DNA of 64,000 nt, from positions 35,630,206 to 35,694,205 of the forward strand of contig NC_088644.1 in NCBI RefSeq assembly GCF_964019385.1, in the 5' to 3' direction. Position 1 is the stretch's first letter, and each line of letters begins with the position of its first letter. The position numbers were made by a program, and so were the translations under genes. A model generated the notes under the pieces. That model had not been told where the DNA came from. It saw only the letters and a list, made by a program, of their open reading frames with translations, and made no database searches. Of this stretch, positions 1 to 9,475 are shown one piece after another. Source of the stretch: Sycon ciliatum (lineage: Eukaryota; Porifera; Calcarea; Leucosolenida; Sycettidae).

Positions 1-719
1 TGAGCTATTCCAGTATTCTCCGTGAGCTGTCCCATTCCACAATGGTTCATGCCACCATTATTTCTGGTAGTATCCATGTGCATAATTCCAAGACCATCTC
101 GGATTCTTCAGCAATTTGTGCCACGGCAAACGACAACGCTTGACTTTGTCACTGGGGCTGTCAAATTTCCCATCACAAATGAACTTCAATTTCTCATCTG
201 TTTCAAGTACATGTATATGTACTGCCATGACTTGACCATGCTTCATCCACAGCTGCGCGAAGATTGTGGCATCGAATTCCATAGCGCACCTTCTTGCTGC
301 CATGCAGGAGTATGTTGAGAGAAGTGAACATATTTTTACTAAAAAACAACAGCCACTGAAGAGGATAGCAATAGCCTTGGGTGAATTTCCTGCAGGTACA
401 CGTTGTTTGTAGGTCTACTGGTCCGTCTCCATATCGTCAAGTTCAGAAATCACCTGTACTACACTACACATCTTGTAGAAGGCTCGAAGGGATCCTGATC
501 GAATAATTTCTGGTCATAAAATTCACTAAACTGAGGGCGAGATAAATAGTAAGTACTCCCCGATTCCGCCAAGCTGCTTTGAAGTCTGGATGCTCATGTG
601 ATGCTAACAAGCTCCCCGTTGTTACTTCCAGCAGCTTCACTTTCCCTGCGACAGCGGCTATCAACCTCTCTCTCCATTGTCGACAATTATCACAGATTCA
701 ATATTCTACATTTATCAGC
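1..719. other. Left flank outside the inverted repeat
   Basis: No recognised gene. Two short minus-strand open frames (58-303, 81 codons; 464-664, 66 codons) have protein-like composition but no motif I recognise. They could be exons or remnants of something continuing left of the window. The sequence has no counterpart in the right half of the window, so it lies outside the giant inverted repeat. Confidence 0.4.
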
Positions 720-1244
720 ACAACCTTCCTATTGGGAGGGCTCAGGTGCGGAAAGTTCCAATGAGGGGAAGGGCTGCGCCACGAAGATGTGCACGAGCTA
801 TATCCCTCTGCAGCAAAGAATGTCCAACGTTACGGGATGAATTGATGATGACAAGACTAGTAAGCCCACCATTGGACAAACCAGTCTTACTACAACTGGA
901 AAACGCAAGGCAACAGACCACCCAACTTGGGAGACGCAAAGGTAAATATGTACAAAGACGTGAAGAGGGGAAGCCAAGCGAAGACGAACTATCACGAATG
1001 GAAAGACAACCTCATTGGAACTTTCCGCACCTGAGCCTTCCAAGTTGGAAGGTTGTTGGTTTGCGCTTCGTAGATGTGTTGGCGCTAGGTGTCAGGTCGT
1101 CGAATGTCTCAATATCCTTGTCAGTGTTGTGCCTTGTTGTCGCACTTTCTGACTGTATATTATCTCGTTACCTTGGTTACCTTGGTGGACTGTTCGTCAT
1201 AACTAGTAACTTATAGTTAGAGGTCCTTTTCTCTCTACATAATG
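718..1244. mobile_element. Truncated foldback element (FB family)
   Basis: Related to the complete copy at 47,819-48,526, but only the centre and one terminal inverted repeat remain. The outer repeat stops after about 30 bp near 718, exactly where arm homology ends. The surviving end reads through GACTGTTCGTCATAACTAGT into AGGTCCTTTTCTC. It encodes nothing recognisable. Confidence 0.65.
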
Positions 1245-1263
1245 TAGTTCTTATTCTTATCAG

Positions 1264-1654
1264 CCACCACACCACACCACACCACACCACACCACACCAC
1301 ACCACACCACACCACACCACACCACACCACACCACACCACACCACACCACACCACACCACACCACACCACACCACACCACACCACACCACACCACACCAC
1401 ACCACACCACACCACACCACACCACACCACACCACACCACACCACACCACACCACACCACACCACACCACACCACACCACACCACACCACACCACACCAC
1501 ACCACACCACACCACACCACACCACACCACACCACACCACACCACACCACACCACACCACACCACACCACACCACACCACACCACACCACACCACACCAC
1601 ACCACACCACACCACACCACACCACACCACACCACACCACACCACACCACACCG
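1264..1654. repeat. Pentanucleotide microsatellite (ACACC)n, about 78 copies
   Basis: An uninterrupted array of the pentamer ACACC, about 390 bp. The mirrored locus in the right arm (47,737-47,797) has only about 12 copies, so the array has grown or shrunk greatly since the duplication. Because five is not a multiple of three, all three minus-strand frames read the same Val-Val-Trp-Cys-Gly repeat. The long open frames here are artefacts. Confidence 0.97.
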
Positions 1655-2580
1655 CTGCGCTCTCCGGCCGACCTCAACACGTTGCCACAGCACACCATCA
1701 GCAAAACAACACTTCAGTTGGTACTCTGCTCCTTCAGACAGCAGCTGTTTCGATCATCAGGATCTCGTCAGTGAAGGTTGATAATATAGAATGGGTAACA
1801 GATAGTGAACTTCACCCTTTTGTAGCAAAAGAGGGGGGGGGCACATAATGGCGCATCTTAAGGCGAAGATTAAGGCGCGAACATTAATTATAAGCAAAAG
1901 CGATACTGATAGACTGCACTGAGGATACTAGTAATAGAATCTGGACAAGGCCGAATGCTGCTACAAGTACTTACCCCTCTTGATCATAATTATGTAGTTC
2001 TTGTATTTCTTTATTTTGAATTCGCAATCACACACGTGAGCTATAAGCCCAATTACATGAAAAATATCCTGCAAGCTATTCATGAAATGTATAATTTGAT
2101 CTGCACGATTTCTATTCGCCCACAGCTGGTTGGATCCAATAAAACCCCAACATCAACCTCATTCTGGGTGCTGAAAAGTGGCTCTCGAAGCCCCTGAATA
2201 CTTGTGCATATCAGTCTGAACTTCATAAGCTACCAATGAGAATACTGAAGTTCACAGCATGAGTACAGCATTAATTTTCATTTGCTTCAATTCTCTGTCC
2301 ACACAAAACGACCCCAAATATGGGTATACCAGTACCAGGTAATGTGCTCTGCATGACATATTTGCTTGTATCATGCAACTCCGGTAAAGACTAATCTCAC
2401 TACAGTCAACTTCGCTAATAACGACTGGGGATTTAAACGACAATTCGGGAATAACGACATAATTTTCATGCCCAGAGCAAAGTCCCAGTATCTTGTAGTA
2501 TCTTGATCCTAGTTGCATAGAACAACAAGTCCAGGCACAAGCTTAGGCTACACAGATTGTTGCAACTTTGAATTTCATGC
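1655..2580. other. Non-coding arm sequence, no gene
   Basis: Mirrored in the right arm at about 45,650-45,995 and 47,250-47,715. The point near 2,140 (GGTTGGATCCAATAAAACC) is the empty site of the TRIM-like LTR element present only in the right arm. No coding potential is seen. Confidence 0.7.
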
Positions 2581-3009
2581 CACACACACACTGTGACGGA
2601 CACACACACACACACCACCATCACCACCACCACCACTGCCAGCTGCCGGAAATGTCACCGCCGCTCCCCGAAGGGAGGTGCTGACACACACACGCACACA
2701 TACATGCACATACACACCCACACCCACTTAAACTTGTCTTGCTCATTGCCATGACTGGTCACGCGAGTCTCCCCCGAAGAGAGGAGAAAGATTCAAAAGG
2801 AATCTTGGAAAGATGACTTAATTGGCTATTGAACTGCCCAACGGCCATCACGACCTGAAATCCCCAAACTCTGGGTGGACTTGGAAATGACCCTACTTAT
2901 GGGCTGACAACACCTCAGTAAGTGGGTGAGGACAAGGTGCAGAAAGGGGTTGACGGCATCAAGGTATCCGTCCCGAGATCCAACTGCAATTACTCCTGCC
3001 CCAGTGAAG

Positions 3010-3058
<49 letters not shown>

Positions 3059-3230
3059 ATGTACCATGTATACGCACGTCTCAAGAGAAGCACGGAAATC
3101 TGAAAATGCACTGGATGTGCACCGACCGATTTTCTCTTTATAGCAACGATAGTGGATCTGATTCTGATAGAAACAGATCAAGACAAGCGTCAGATAACTG
3201 TCTAGTCCACAAAACTGGCGAAGCCATGCG

Positions 3231-3262
<32 letters not shown>

Positions 3263-3390
3263 CACACACACACACGCACCTCAGACCTCAGACCTGCCCA
3301 TCGCGGAAGCGATGATAGCGAACAGCTATGTTAGACATAGCAACTTGTGCTGGGATACACACACGCACACACACACACACACACATCCCA
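2581..3390. repeat. CA-rich microsatellite cluster
   Basis: Several (AC)n tracts (3,010-3,056, 3,229-3,283, 3,357-3,387) are separated by unique sequence. The block 3,056-3,220 recurs, diverged, at 18,005-18,125 and inverted at 44,880-45,035, so it belongs to a dispersed repeat. The Thr-His and Cys-Val frames across the tracts are not genes. Confidence 0.85.
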
Positions 3391-4273
3391 ACAAAGTTTC
3401 GCCTCTGTCCTGCCGCTTTTATCAGTGGTTGACCTTACTCAGTTACCATGGTTACTGGCAAGGAACAGTTGAAAACAACGTGCCACTGAAGTTTCAACCA
3501 TAGGAACGTGGTGACAGCCAGAGCAATGACACCAGTAGTAGTGCAAGATGCACCAAAGTAATAGAACTTGCGGAAGGCAAGAACCAAAACAGACACTGTG
3601 TGACACTTCGTGCAAATTAGCGATGAAAGTTGACAGCAAATATCTAAACTAGCTCTAGAAATATGCATACTTCAAAAGTACAATTCAGACTTCTCTATGC
3701 AGCAAGCAGCTAACAGTTCCGGCCAATGATTCTGCATCAAAACTAACGGTTCGCGTGAGACTCGGCCTTCAGCCGAATTTTCCGCATCCGTAAGAACGCC
3801 GCCAACCACTAGGATCAAGACGCAGATACAGCTCCTAAACTAGAGCGGCCGAAGGTGAGTAGATAAGACGCACCACAACGTGACGGGCAACTAAAATTAT
3901 TATAAACTAAAATCAAGAGTTCATAAAGTTTATGAACTCTTGCTAAAATGGAATTGAACTGTTAGCCATGGCGACAAGTGCCATAGACACTAACATATGC
4001 ACCTTTTGAAATAATAATTATTATACTAAGAATTATTACGAATGTATCCGCATGTTATAGCATAATGTACAAGGTAAGGTTTTCAGTCATTGATATTTGA
4101 AATAGATAAGCACTGAGAATGCTCAAACAAAAGAAACTAGCCATTAAAGCATGAAGCTAGCCATCACTGTGAAGACTTCTATAATAATATTTCACTTGCT
4201 GTGTATTAGTGCTCCTGACATTTATCTACTGTATGAATACATGTCGAAGGACTCGGATGGGGAGCCAAAATAA
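3391..4273. other. Non-coding arm sequence downstream of gene A
   Basis: Mirrored in the right arm (about 43,935-44,765). It contains an inverted pair of short AT-rich segments around 3,895-3,945 (TTATAAACTAAAATCAAGAG and its partner). No gene is recognised. Confidence 0.6.
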
Positions 4274-4398
4274 TTATGGAAAAAAATGAGAAGGACAAAA
4301 TGTTACAAGTTATGACTAATTGTCCACCAACGTAAGGTTACGTTGGTGTACAGTTAGTCATAACTCGTAACATTTTGTCTTTCTCCTTTTTTCCATAA
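4274..4398. repeat. Mini foldback palindrome (FB family)
   Basis: A nearly perfect palindrome of two 60 bp arms with almost no spacer. It starts TTATGGAAAA, contains ACTAATTGTCCACCAACGTA and ends TTTTTTCCATAA. Its arms match the terminal repeats of the larger foldbacks at 49,979-50,951 and 47,819-48,526, so it looks like an internally deleted member. It lies just past the 3' end of gene A and is mirrored at 43,810-43,934 beyond gene B. Confidence 0.85.
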
Positions 4399-4496
4399 AT
4401 GTAGAAGGAGAAAATGTTTAACTATTCAGTATACTATTACAGTTACTGAAGCACACATGTGCGCAAACTCGGCATCATTATACATGTACATTCTGA

Positions 4497-4553
4497 TTGA
4501 GAGAGTGCGCGCGCGAGAGAGAGAGAGAGAGAGGGGGGGGGGAGAGAGAGAAG
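4497..4553. repeat. GA/G purine microsatellite 3' of gene A
   Basis: A short GA tract with a G run directly after the stop codon of gene A. The same pyrimidine/purine tract follows genes B (43,627-43,697) and C (C run at 55,687-55,704), so it was already present in their common ancestor. Confidence 0.8.
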
Positions 4554-4574
4554 AAAGAATGAGAGTGATTCATT

Positions 4575-6767
4575 TCAAGAATCGTCTTCATCTCCATACT
4601 CTTCGATTTCACAATCTTCATCTTCAAACGAGCTTATCAAAGCCGCCTGCCCATCGTCTGCGCTCGCTGTGCCACTTGCCTGCTCAACGTCTGTGCTCAC
4701 TGTGACTTCAGCACTTGCCTGCTGATCAAGCCAACCTCTTGCGCCATTTAGGAACCGCTCTGCTTGTAAGCTGCGGCACAGGCTGTAATTCGCCCAATCT
4801 TTCATTTCCGTCTTTCCGTTCACGGACTTTTCTCTGCAGATCACCTCCAGCTGGTCCAGATCTAGGCGTAAAGTCTTACAAAGAGTGGCAAAATGCTCAC
4901 AGTTGCTCTTGAAGACGTTGTATCTGAGGAAACTGTGAACAGGTTCTTTGGATTGCTTTTCGTAAAACCAGCGTGCGATGTCAGCAGCATGTGAACGTGG
5001 AGCATTCTGTCCCTGCAGTTCAACTGACTTTATAATCTGTTCCGTGTCCGGTGACATTCCATCAATGCTATCGCCAGTAATGGAGTCCTCTGCTGGAAGT
5101 TCCTGATTTGGGGTTTTCCCCAAGTAGGAGTATACCCGTATTTTCCCATTCCCGAACGTGAACGCGATCGGATCACGGAAAATGATTTTAGATTTGTGTA
5201 GTTCCGTAACTTTACCAACAACGTTCGCAAACATTGTCCTCAAACAAGGTCCCGCCTCTTGCACGGGCTGCTTGTCGGGCAGCTTTTCGTCATCTGGGTC
5301 TCCAAACTCGATGACCCTGTGATTAGTTGCATCATAAATTCCTGCAGAGATAGGTATGACACACATGGAAAGAGACACAGCGATTTTACAAGGGAAAAAA
5401 GATGAATGCGGACACTGACACAGAATCAGCCAGAGTAATGGTTTGCAGATATTATATGTATGCCTAAAAGCATTGGTAGGGAAGGAGAAAGAACATAGCG
5501 TTGTGTCAAGACTGATGATTAGCAGATCCTTGCTATGGGTTGCATGTAGGCACCCCAAGAGGTACATGACTTTTGAAATGATTCGATTGGACGACTGTAC
5601 TCCTTACAGCATGGCTATACGTACTGGATGTAGGCACGCTGCATGTACATGTACAGTGTATGCATACATGATACAAATGAGCGGTTTCGCCAGCTTGCTA
5701 CCTACATGTACATGCGCATGATCCCAGGCACCTACTCATTTTATTGAAACTTTCACTCATGCTCTTGTAAGTAATTAGTTGTAGCAGATGAGCACTTTGG
5801 TGTGTGGCAGTGCCTTTGCTGTTTGCGTTATGCAGAGCTCACTGACTTGTCAGTTTTCAGCAGTCTGGCAAGGTACGTTCGGGCCTTTTGGTTTCTGGGA
5901 AAGATATTTTTCATACTTTCATTGCTATTGGGTTCGGCCTCATTTTCTCTGTGCTTCGCTGATGAGTCCACAAAGAACGAAACAGTTCCGTCTGCATATT
6001 GAGTCGGGCAAGGTACGTTCGGGCCTGGTTTAAACCTGGTTTTTGGGAGAGATACCTTTCACATTTTCATTGCTATCGGGTTGGGCCTTATTTTCTCTGT
6101 GCTTCGCTGATGAGTCCACAAAGGACGAAACAATTCCGTCTGCATATTGAGTGTGTTGTAAACATATGGTGACCAAAAAAATTAAGAATTTTTGGGGAAA
6201 TGACCTGGTCGGCCGGCCCGAAACAAGGTTATTCTTTGTTCGGGCCTGACAATGTTATATTTGCAATGGCGAGTATGGGTCAAGCAAACGCAGAGGATGA
6301 ATATGCTATGGTTTAAGCAGTGTACATGTACTGCAGTCAGTATGTACACTTGAGTGCTATCCGTGGGTGCACGATCACCTGCAAGTCTGGGCTAGCAAGT
6401 TAGGATGTACGGCACTTTCTGGCTGGGACACGCCTGCGCTCAAAACCCCCACCAAGTAAAGTGTATGTCATCGCTTGATAGCGTTCACCAGAACTCACTC
6501 CTTTGACCCCTATGCGGAAGTCACTAGGGCTACCCAGGAGTAGAGTGCAGCGCAGTGAGGTGAGTTGCTACATGAACACCACACATGATTATCAATGGTT
6601 AGCAGCGCGTGCACTGGTGACTTACCGTGATGTGAATACAAGTATTGTTCAACGGGGGTTCCATCCACAATCTTCCTCTGCCACTTAAGCTTACAACGGC
6701 GCACAAACACATGATCACCGTCTTTGAGTTGTTTTGGATATTTTACCACAATCTGGGGTGCCGCCAT
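4575..6767 (-). CDS. LRAT-domain protein, copy A (two exons)
   Basis: Join of exon 6,626-6,767 and exon 4,575-5,341 on the minus strand, about 302 residues. The first exon starts ATG GCG GCA directly after a pyrimidine-rich CAG acceptor and ends CATCACG|GTAAGT. The second starts CTGCAG|GAATTT, so the junction reads YSHHGIYDA in frame. This is the LRAT/HRASLS fold of the NlpC/P60 thiol-hydrolase superfamily, whose members act as acyltransferases or phospholipases. The KDGDHVFV start, the histidine in SHHGIY and the catalytic cysteine in NCEHFATLCKT are visible. The usual second histidine is replaced by Glu in RVIEFG. The tail after the domain is acidic (EDEDCEIEEYGDEDD). No signal peptide or clear membrane anchor is seen. 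Whether it is enzymatically active is unknown. It is paired with copy B in the opposite arm. Confidence 0.85.
5946..6003 (+). ncRNA. Hammerhead ribozyme 1 (degenerate, type I)
   Basis: Core CTGATGA (5,959-5,965), helix II GTCC-ACAAA-GAAC with one mismatch, GAAA (5,979-5,982), a very short helix III, and GTC cleavage site with predicted cut after 5,992. Helix I pairing is broken by substitutions (TTCG against TGCA), so activity is doubtful. Confidence 0.75.
6094..6151 (+). ncRNA. Hammerhead ribozyme 2 (type I)
   Basis: Core CTGATGA (6,107-6,113), perfect helix II GTCC-ACAAA-GGAC, GAAA (6,127-6,130) and predicted cleavage after GTC at 6,140. Helix III is short, and helix I is degenerate as in hammerhead 1. 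Confidence 0.8.
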
Positions 6768-7504
6768 CTGAAGAGAGAACAAGTATAGCACACATGCCAT
6801 GGAGATGTACAGTGACCAAGCGAGTCAATGCCACGCACGGTGCGGTGCAGCCCCAGAACTGTCAGCACTGGGACGTGCACTGGTACATATGGTGCAGGGC
6901 GCCAACTTTACTCACGCGATCCAATTATTATGTCATTGAGAAGCACTGTACATCATTGCTTTGTAACTTGCTCATCCCTTCCCCTTTTGCGTACGTGATT
7001 TTCTTTTCTTCTCTTCTTCCGTGGTTGGTCTCACCCTTTCCTCAATACAATTGGCTGTCTTGACATGCTACGAGGAATAGAGATAATTAAATAATAAATT
7101 ATTCAATAAATAAATCATGGTACAGACACAGCATACATTGATCGTTTGCCAATCTGTACGAGATGAGATCTGGCTTCTTCCTGGACTAAGCCACGCAAGC
7201 AAAAGTAACTTAGTTAGAGAAGGAAAAGATCAAATGTCCCCCCTCCGGGTATGTACTAGCACTCGCTGGTCTTGCCTTCGTAACTGAATGAAGCTGAGAC
7301 GGTCTGCTGCGGGTTGAGCCCTACTGGCACAGCCACCTTGTGTGGTTACTACCATTGGCTGTACCTGGTCTTTCTCCCTTCTTTTCTCTCATAATTAATA
7401 GGTAGGATTGTCTTTGAAGTAAAAAAATCACACTGAAAAACCCATGCCATCAGATGATTCCATTCGTACAGATCAGAATTCCTGCACTGATAGCGGTATC
7501 ATTA
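6768..7504 (-). other. Region upstream of gene A exon 1
   Basis: Probably part of a long 5' intron running up to the conserved donor at 15,046. Mirrored at about 38,523-39,238 in the right arm. The acceptor TTCTCTCTTCAG lies directly before the ATG. No other gene is seen. Confidence 0.5.
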
Positions 7505-8028
7505 GGCCAAAACAAAAACAAAATAGGCTTGTTTCGGGTCGGCAACTCCTCAAAAAGGAGACTCGGTCGGCCAGAATGAAACTTTTCTTGGATACTTTTT
7601 TGGTTCCTCAATCGTTGTGGTGTTGATGGACAAGAACACCTACACATGTACATAGTCATTGTACACAATATCATGGCAAGGATCAATGGCAAAGTTGACT
7701 GACTCACTGTTCTTGTACAGCATTTGGTGTATTCAGGGGTTTCGTACATCCTGAGAAACCAAGCAAACGGTTCGAGTGCTTCCAGCTCCGTTATTCTAGC
7801 TCGTATCGACCCCCGGGGTTTTCGAGCCGGCAGCTGAGATTCTCTGCTACCTGGTGGGTATTTCGATTGTGGAATTCGGTTGAGATTTGACTGAGTTATG
7901 ACTCGTTGAGTACACTTGCACACATGGCATTGGCACCATTCGCATACATTTGGGACCAAAAAGTTCAGAATTTGGGAAAAGGTGGCCCGATCGGCCGACT
8001 GGAAACAAGGTCATTATTTGTTCTGGCC
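7505..8028. mobile_element. Harbinger-like MITE, copy 1
   Basis: Begins GGCCAAAACAAA and ends, inverted, in TTTGTTCTGGCC. It is flanked by TTA on both sides (7,502-7,504 and 8,029-8,031), a 3 bp TWA duplication typical of PIF/Harbinger elements. Length 524 bp, no transposase. Three relatives occur in this window. Copy 4 (37,975-38,519) is its mirror partner and predates the inverted duplication. Confidence 0.75.
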
Positions 8029-8053
8029 TTATAAAATAAAACCACACTATACT

Positions 8054-8293
8054 TGTAGTGTCATGTGACTAGATGCATGAAGCCCATGCATACATGCATT
8101 CCGATATCATTCCCACCATCATGATCCACTTACATGATCTAGCATTCCATTCCTCCTTCCCACTTTAGCCCGTATGTATATATCTAGTAGATTGCATGTG
8201 TTCTAGGTTCTTTGTCTTATCGTAGTACAACAGTTAGAACTAAGGTCTTGGCTCTCTGGTTGGTCTGGTTAGACTAAAGTACGAAACACTACA
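8054..8293 (+). repeat. 5' LTR of the Gypsy element
   Basis: 240 bp, TGTAGTG...CACTACA. No difference from the 3' LTR was seen by eye. It contains the internal inverted motif CATGCATACATGCATTC and a pyrimidine-rich 3' part. Confidence 0.95.
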
Positions 8294-8310
8294 TGGTGGC
8301 AGCGGTCCAG
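8294..8310 (+). promoter_or_regulatory. Putative primer binding site
   Basis: TGGTGGCAGCGGTCCAG directly follows the 5' LTR, the position of the tRNA primer site. It begins with TGG, complementary to the tRNA CCA end. The matching tRNA is not resolved; the start resembles initiator-Met type sites with mismatches. Confidence 0.6.
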
Positions 8311-8315
8311 AAGCC

Positions 8316-9475
8316 ATGTCTTCTTCGGACCCCAGCTCGGTTCAGCCCGCTTCCCGCGGATCTTCCCCCGCCGGTGGCGGAGGCAGCAATGGTGGTTCAG
8401 GTAGCTCCTCCGGTGGAGCGCCTTCTACGTCTTCTTCCGCGCCCGAGCCCGCCCAGGTTTCTCTTCCGGGGATGGTTCACCTCTCACAGGTGTCCCCTCC
8501 ATCATCGTTCAATTTCCAGGCTGCAGATCAGTGGGACCGCTGGCTGCGTCGTTTTAACCGCTATCGTCAGGCGTCTGGTCTTCACACCCAACCGGAGTCG
8601 GTCCAGGTGAACTCCCTCCTCTACACGATGGGCGAGCAAGCTGACGACCTACTGGACAGCTTTCATCTACCTGAGGATGACGTGAGTAAATTTACCACAG
8701 TCACTGAGCGTTTCACTGCCCACTTCGGCAAGAAGAGAAATTATGTGTACGAACGTGCATGTTTCCATCAGCGCACCCAACAGCCCACGGAGTCACTAGA
8801 TGCATTCGTAAATGATCTCTACCGCTTGGCAGATAGGTGCAACTTCAAGGCCATGCACGATGAGATGCTCCGGGACCGGTTGATCGCAGGGTTAGCAGAT
8901 GCACGTCTTTCTGAACGCCTGCAAATGGATTCGGATATGACGCTGGAGAAGGCGCTGGCTCACGCTCGCCAAAGCGCTGCCATCAAGGAGCAACAAACGA
9001 CGGTACGTGCAGCAGCTGATCAGTCGTTGTTTGCTGTCCGCCAGGATCAGGGGCGGCTGCGTTCTAGTCGCGATCGTCCTCCGCTGCGTGATGCTCCCAG
9101 CTCCTCGCGCCACTCGACTCCATCATCTGATTCTTGTCCTTGGTGCGGATACGAGTCACATCCCCGCGCACGATGTCCTGCAAGTCGTGTAACCTGCAAA
9201 GGGTGTGGCAAGACAGGCCACTTTCAACGAGTGTGCCGCTCTTCGCCACCATCTGGTTCCTCCGGTTCTTCTGCACGACAGGGCACTCATCAGTCCCCGC
9301 GGGGCACAGGTGTCCATTCTCTCTCCAGCCACAGTGATTCCTCTAGCTCGGCAGTGAGTTCTGCTGACGCATTTCTGGGCACCCTGACCCATGGCACAGG
9401 CTGGAATCTCCCTATGCTTCTGCACGGCAAGGCCATAACTATGAAGGTTGACACGGGTGCGGATGTCCAGCTACA
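8316..9475 (+). CDS. gag: Gag polyprotein of the Gypsy element, with protease start
   Basis: Starts at ATG 8,316, 22 bases after the LTR, and stays open to 9,800; only the part up to about 9,470 looks native. The first 70 residues are Ser/Gly/Pro-rich and disordered. A retrotransposon-Gag helical region follows at about residues 70-240 (QWDRWLRRF, YTMGEQADDLLDSF). Two CCHC zinc knuckles at residues 274-307 (CPWC and CKGC starts) bind RNA. The frame then reaches the aspartic-protease motif VDTGAD near residue 380 and runs into foreign sequence. The rest of the protease lies in the -1 frame. The protein would form the virus-like particle. The break could be a programmed shift or a single-base deletion. 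Confidence 0.92.

Larger units (their letters stand above)
5752..6152 (+). mobile_element. Retrozyme-like tandem repeat with two hammerhead ribozymes
   Basis: Sequence from about 5,752 to 5,958 matches, in the same order, the unit between the hammerheads at 25,358-25,642 (shared blocks include GCAGAGCTCACTGACTT and GGCAAGGTACGTTCGGGCCT). It ends in hammerhead 1. A shortened unit of 148 bp then ends in hammerhead 2. It is antisense to gene A, inside its intron. No coding sequence. It looks like a decayed copy. Confidence 0.75.
5342..6625 (-). other. Intron of gene A, carrying the hammerhead repeat
   Basis: A GT-AG phase-1 intron of 1,284 bp. Its ends match the introns of genes B and C. The centre holds the retrozyme-like repeat (5,752-6,152), which is absent from B and C. 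The segment 6,300-6,425 is homologous to the start of the 50 bp minisatellite in gene C. Confidence 0.8.

Noticed and set aside
1177-1704. Three long minus-strand frames of Val-Val-Trp-Cys-Gly repeats
   Set aside because: Direct translation of a pentamer microsatellite; identical in all frames and absent at this length from the mirrored arm.
2922-3315. Thr-His repeat frames over CA tracts (also 44,766-45,227 and 33,116-33,514)
   Set aside because: Microsatellite translation; differing lengths in mirrored arms show no coding constraint.
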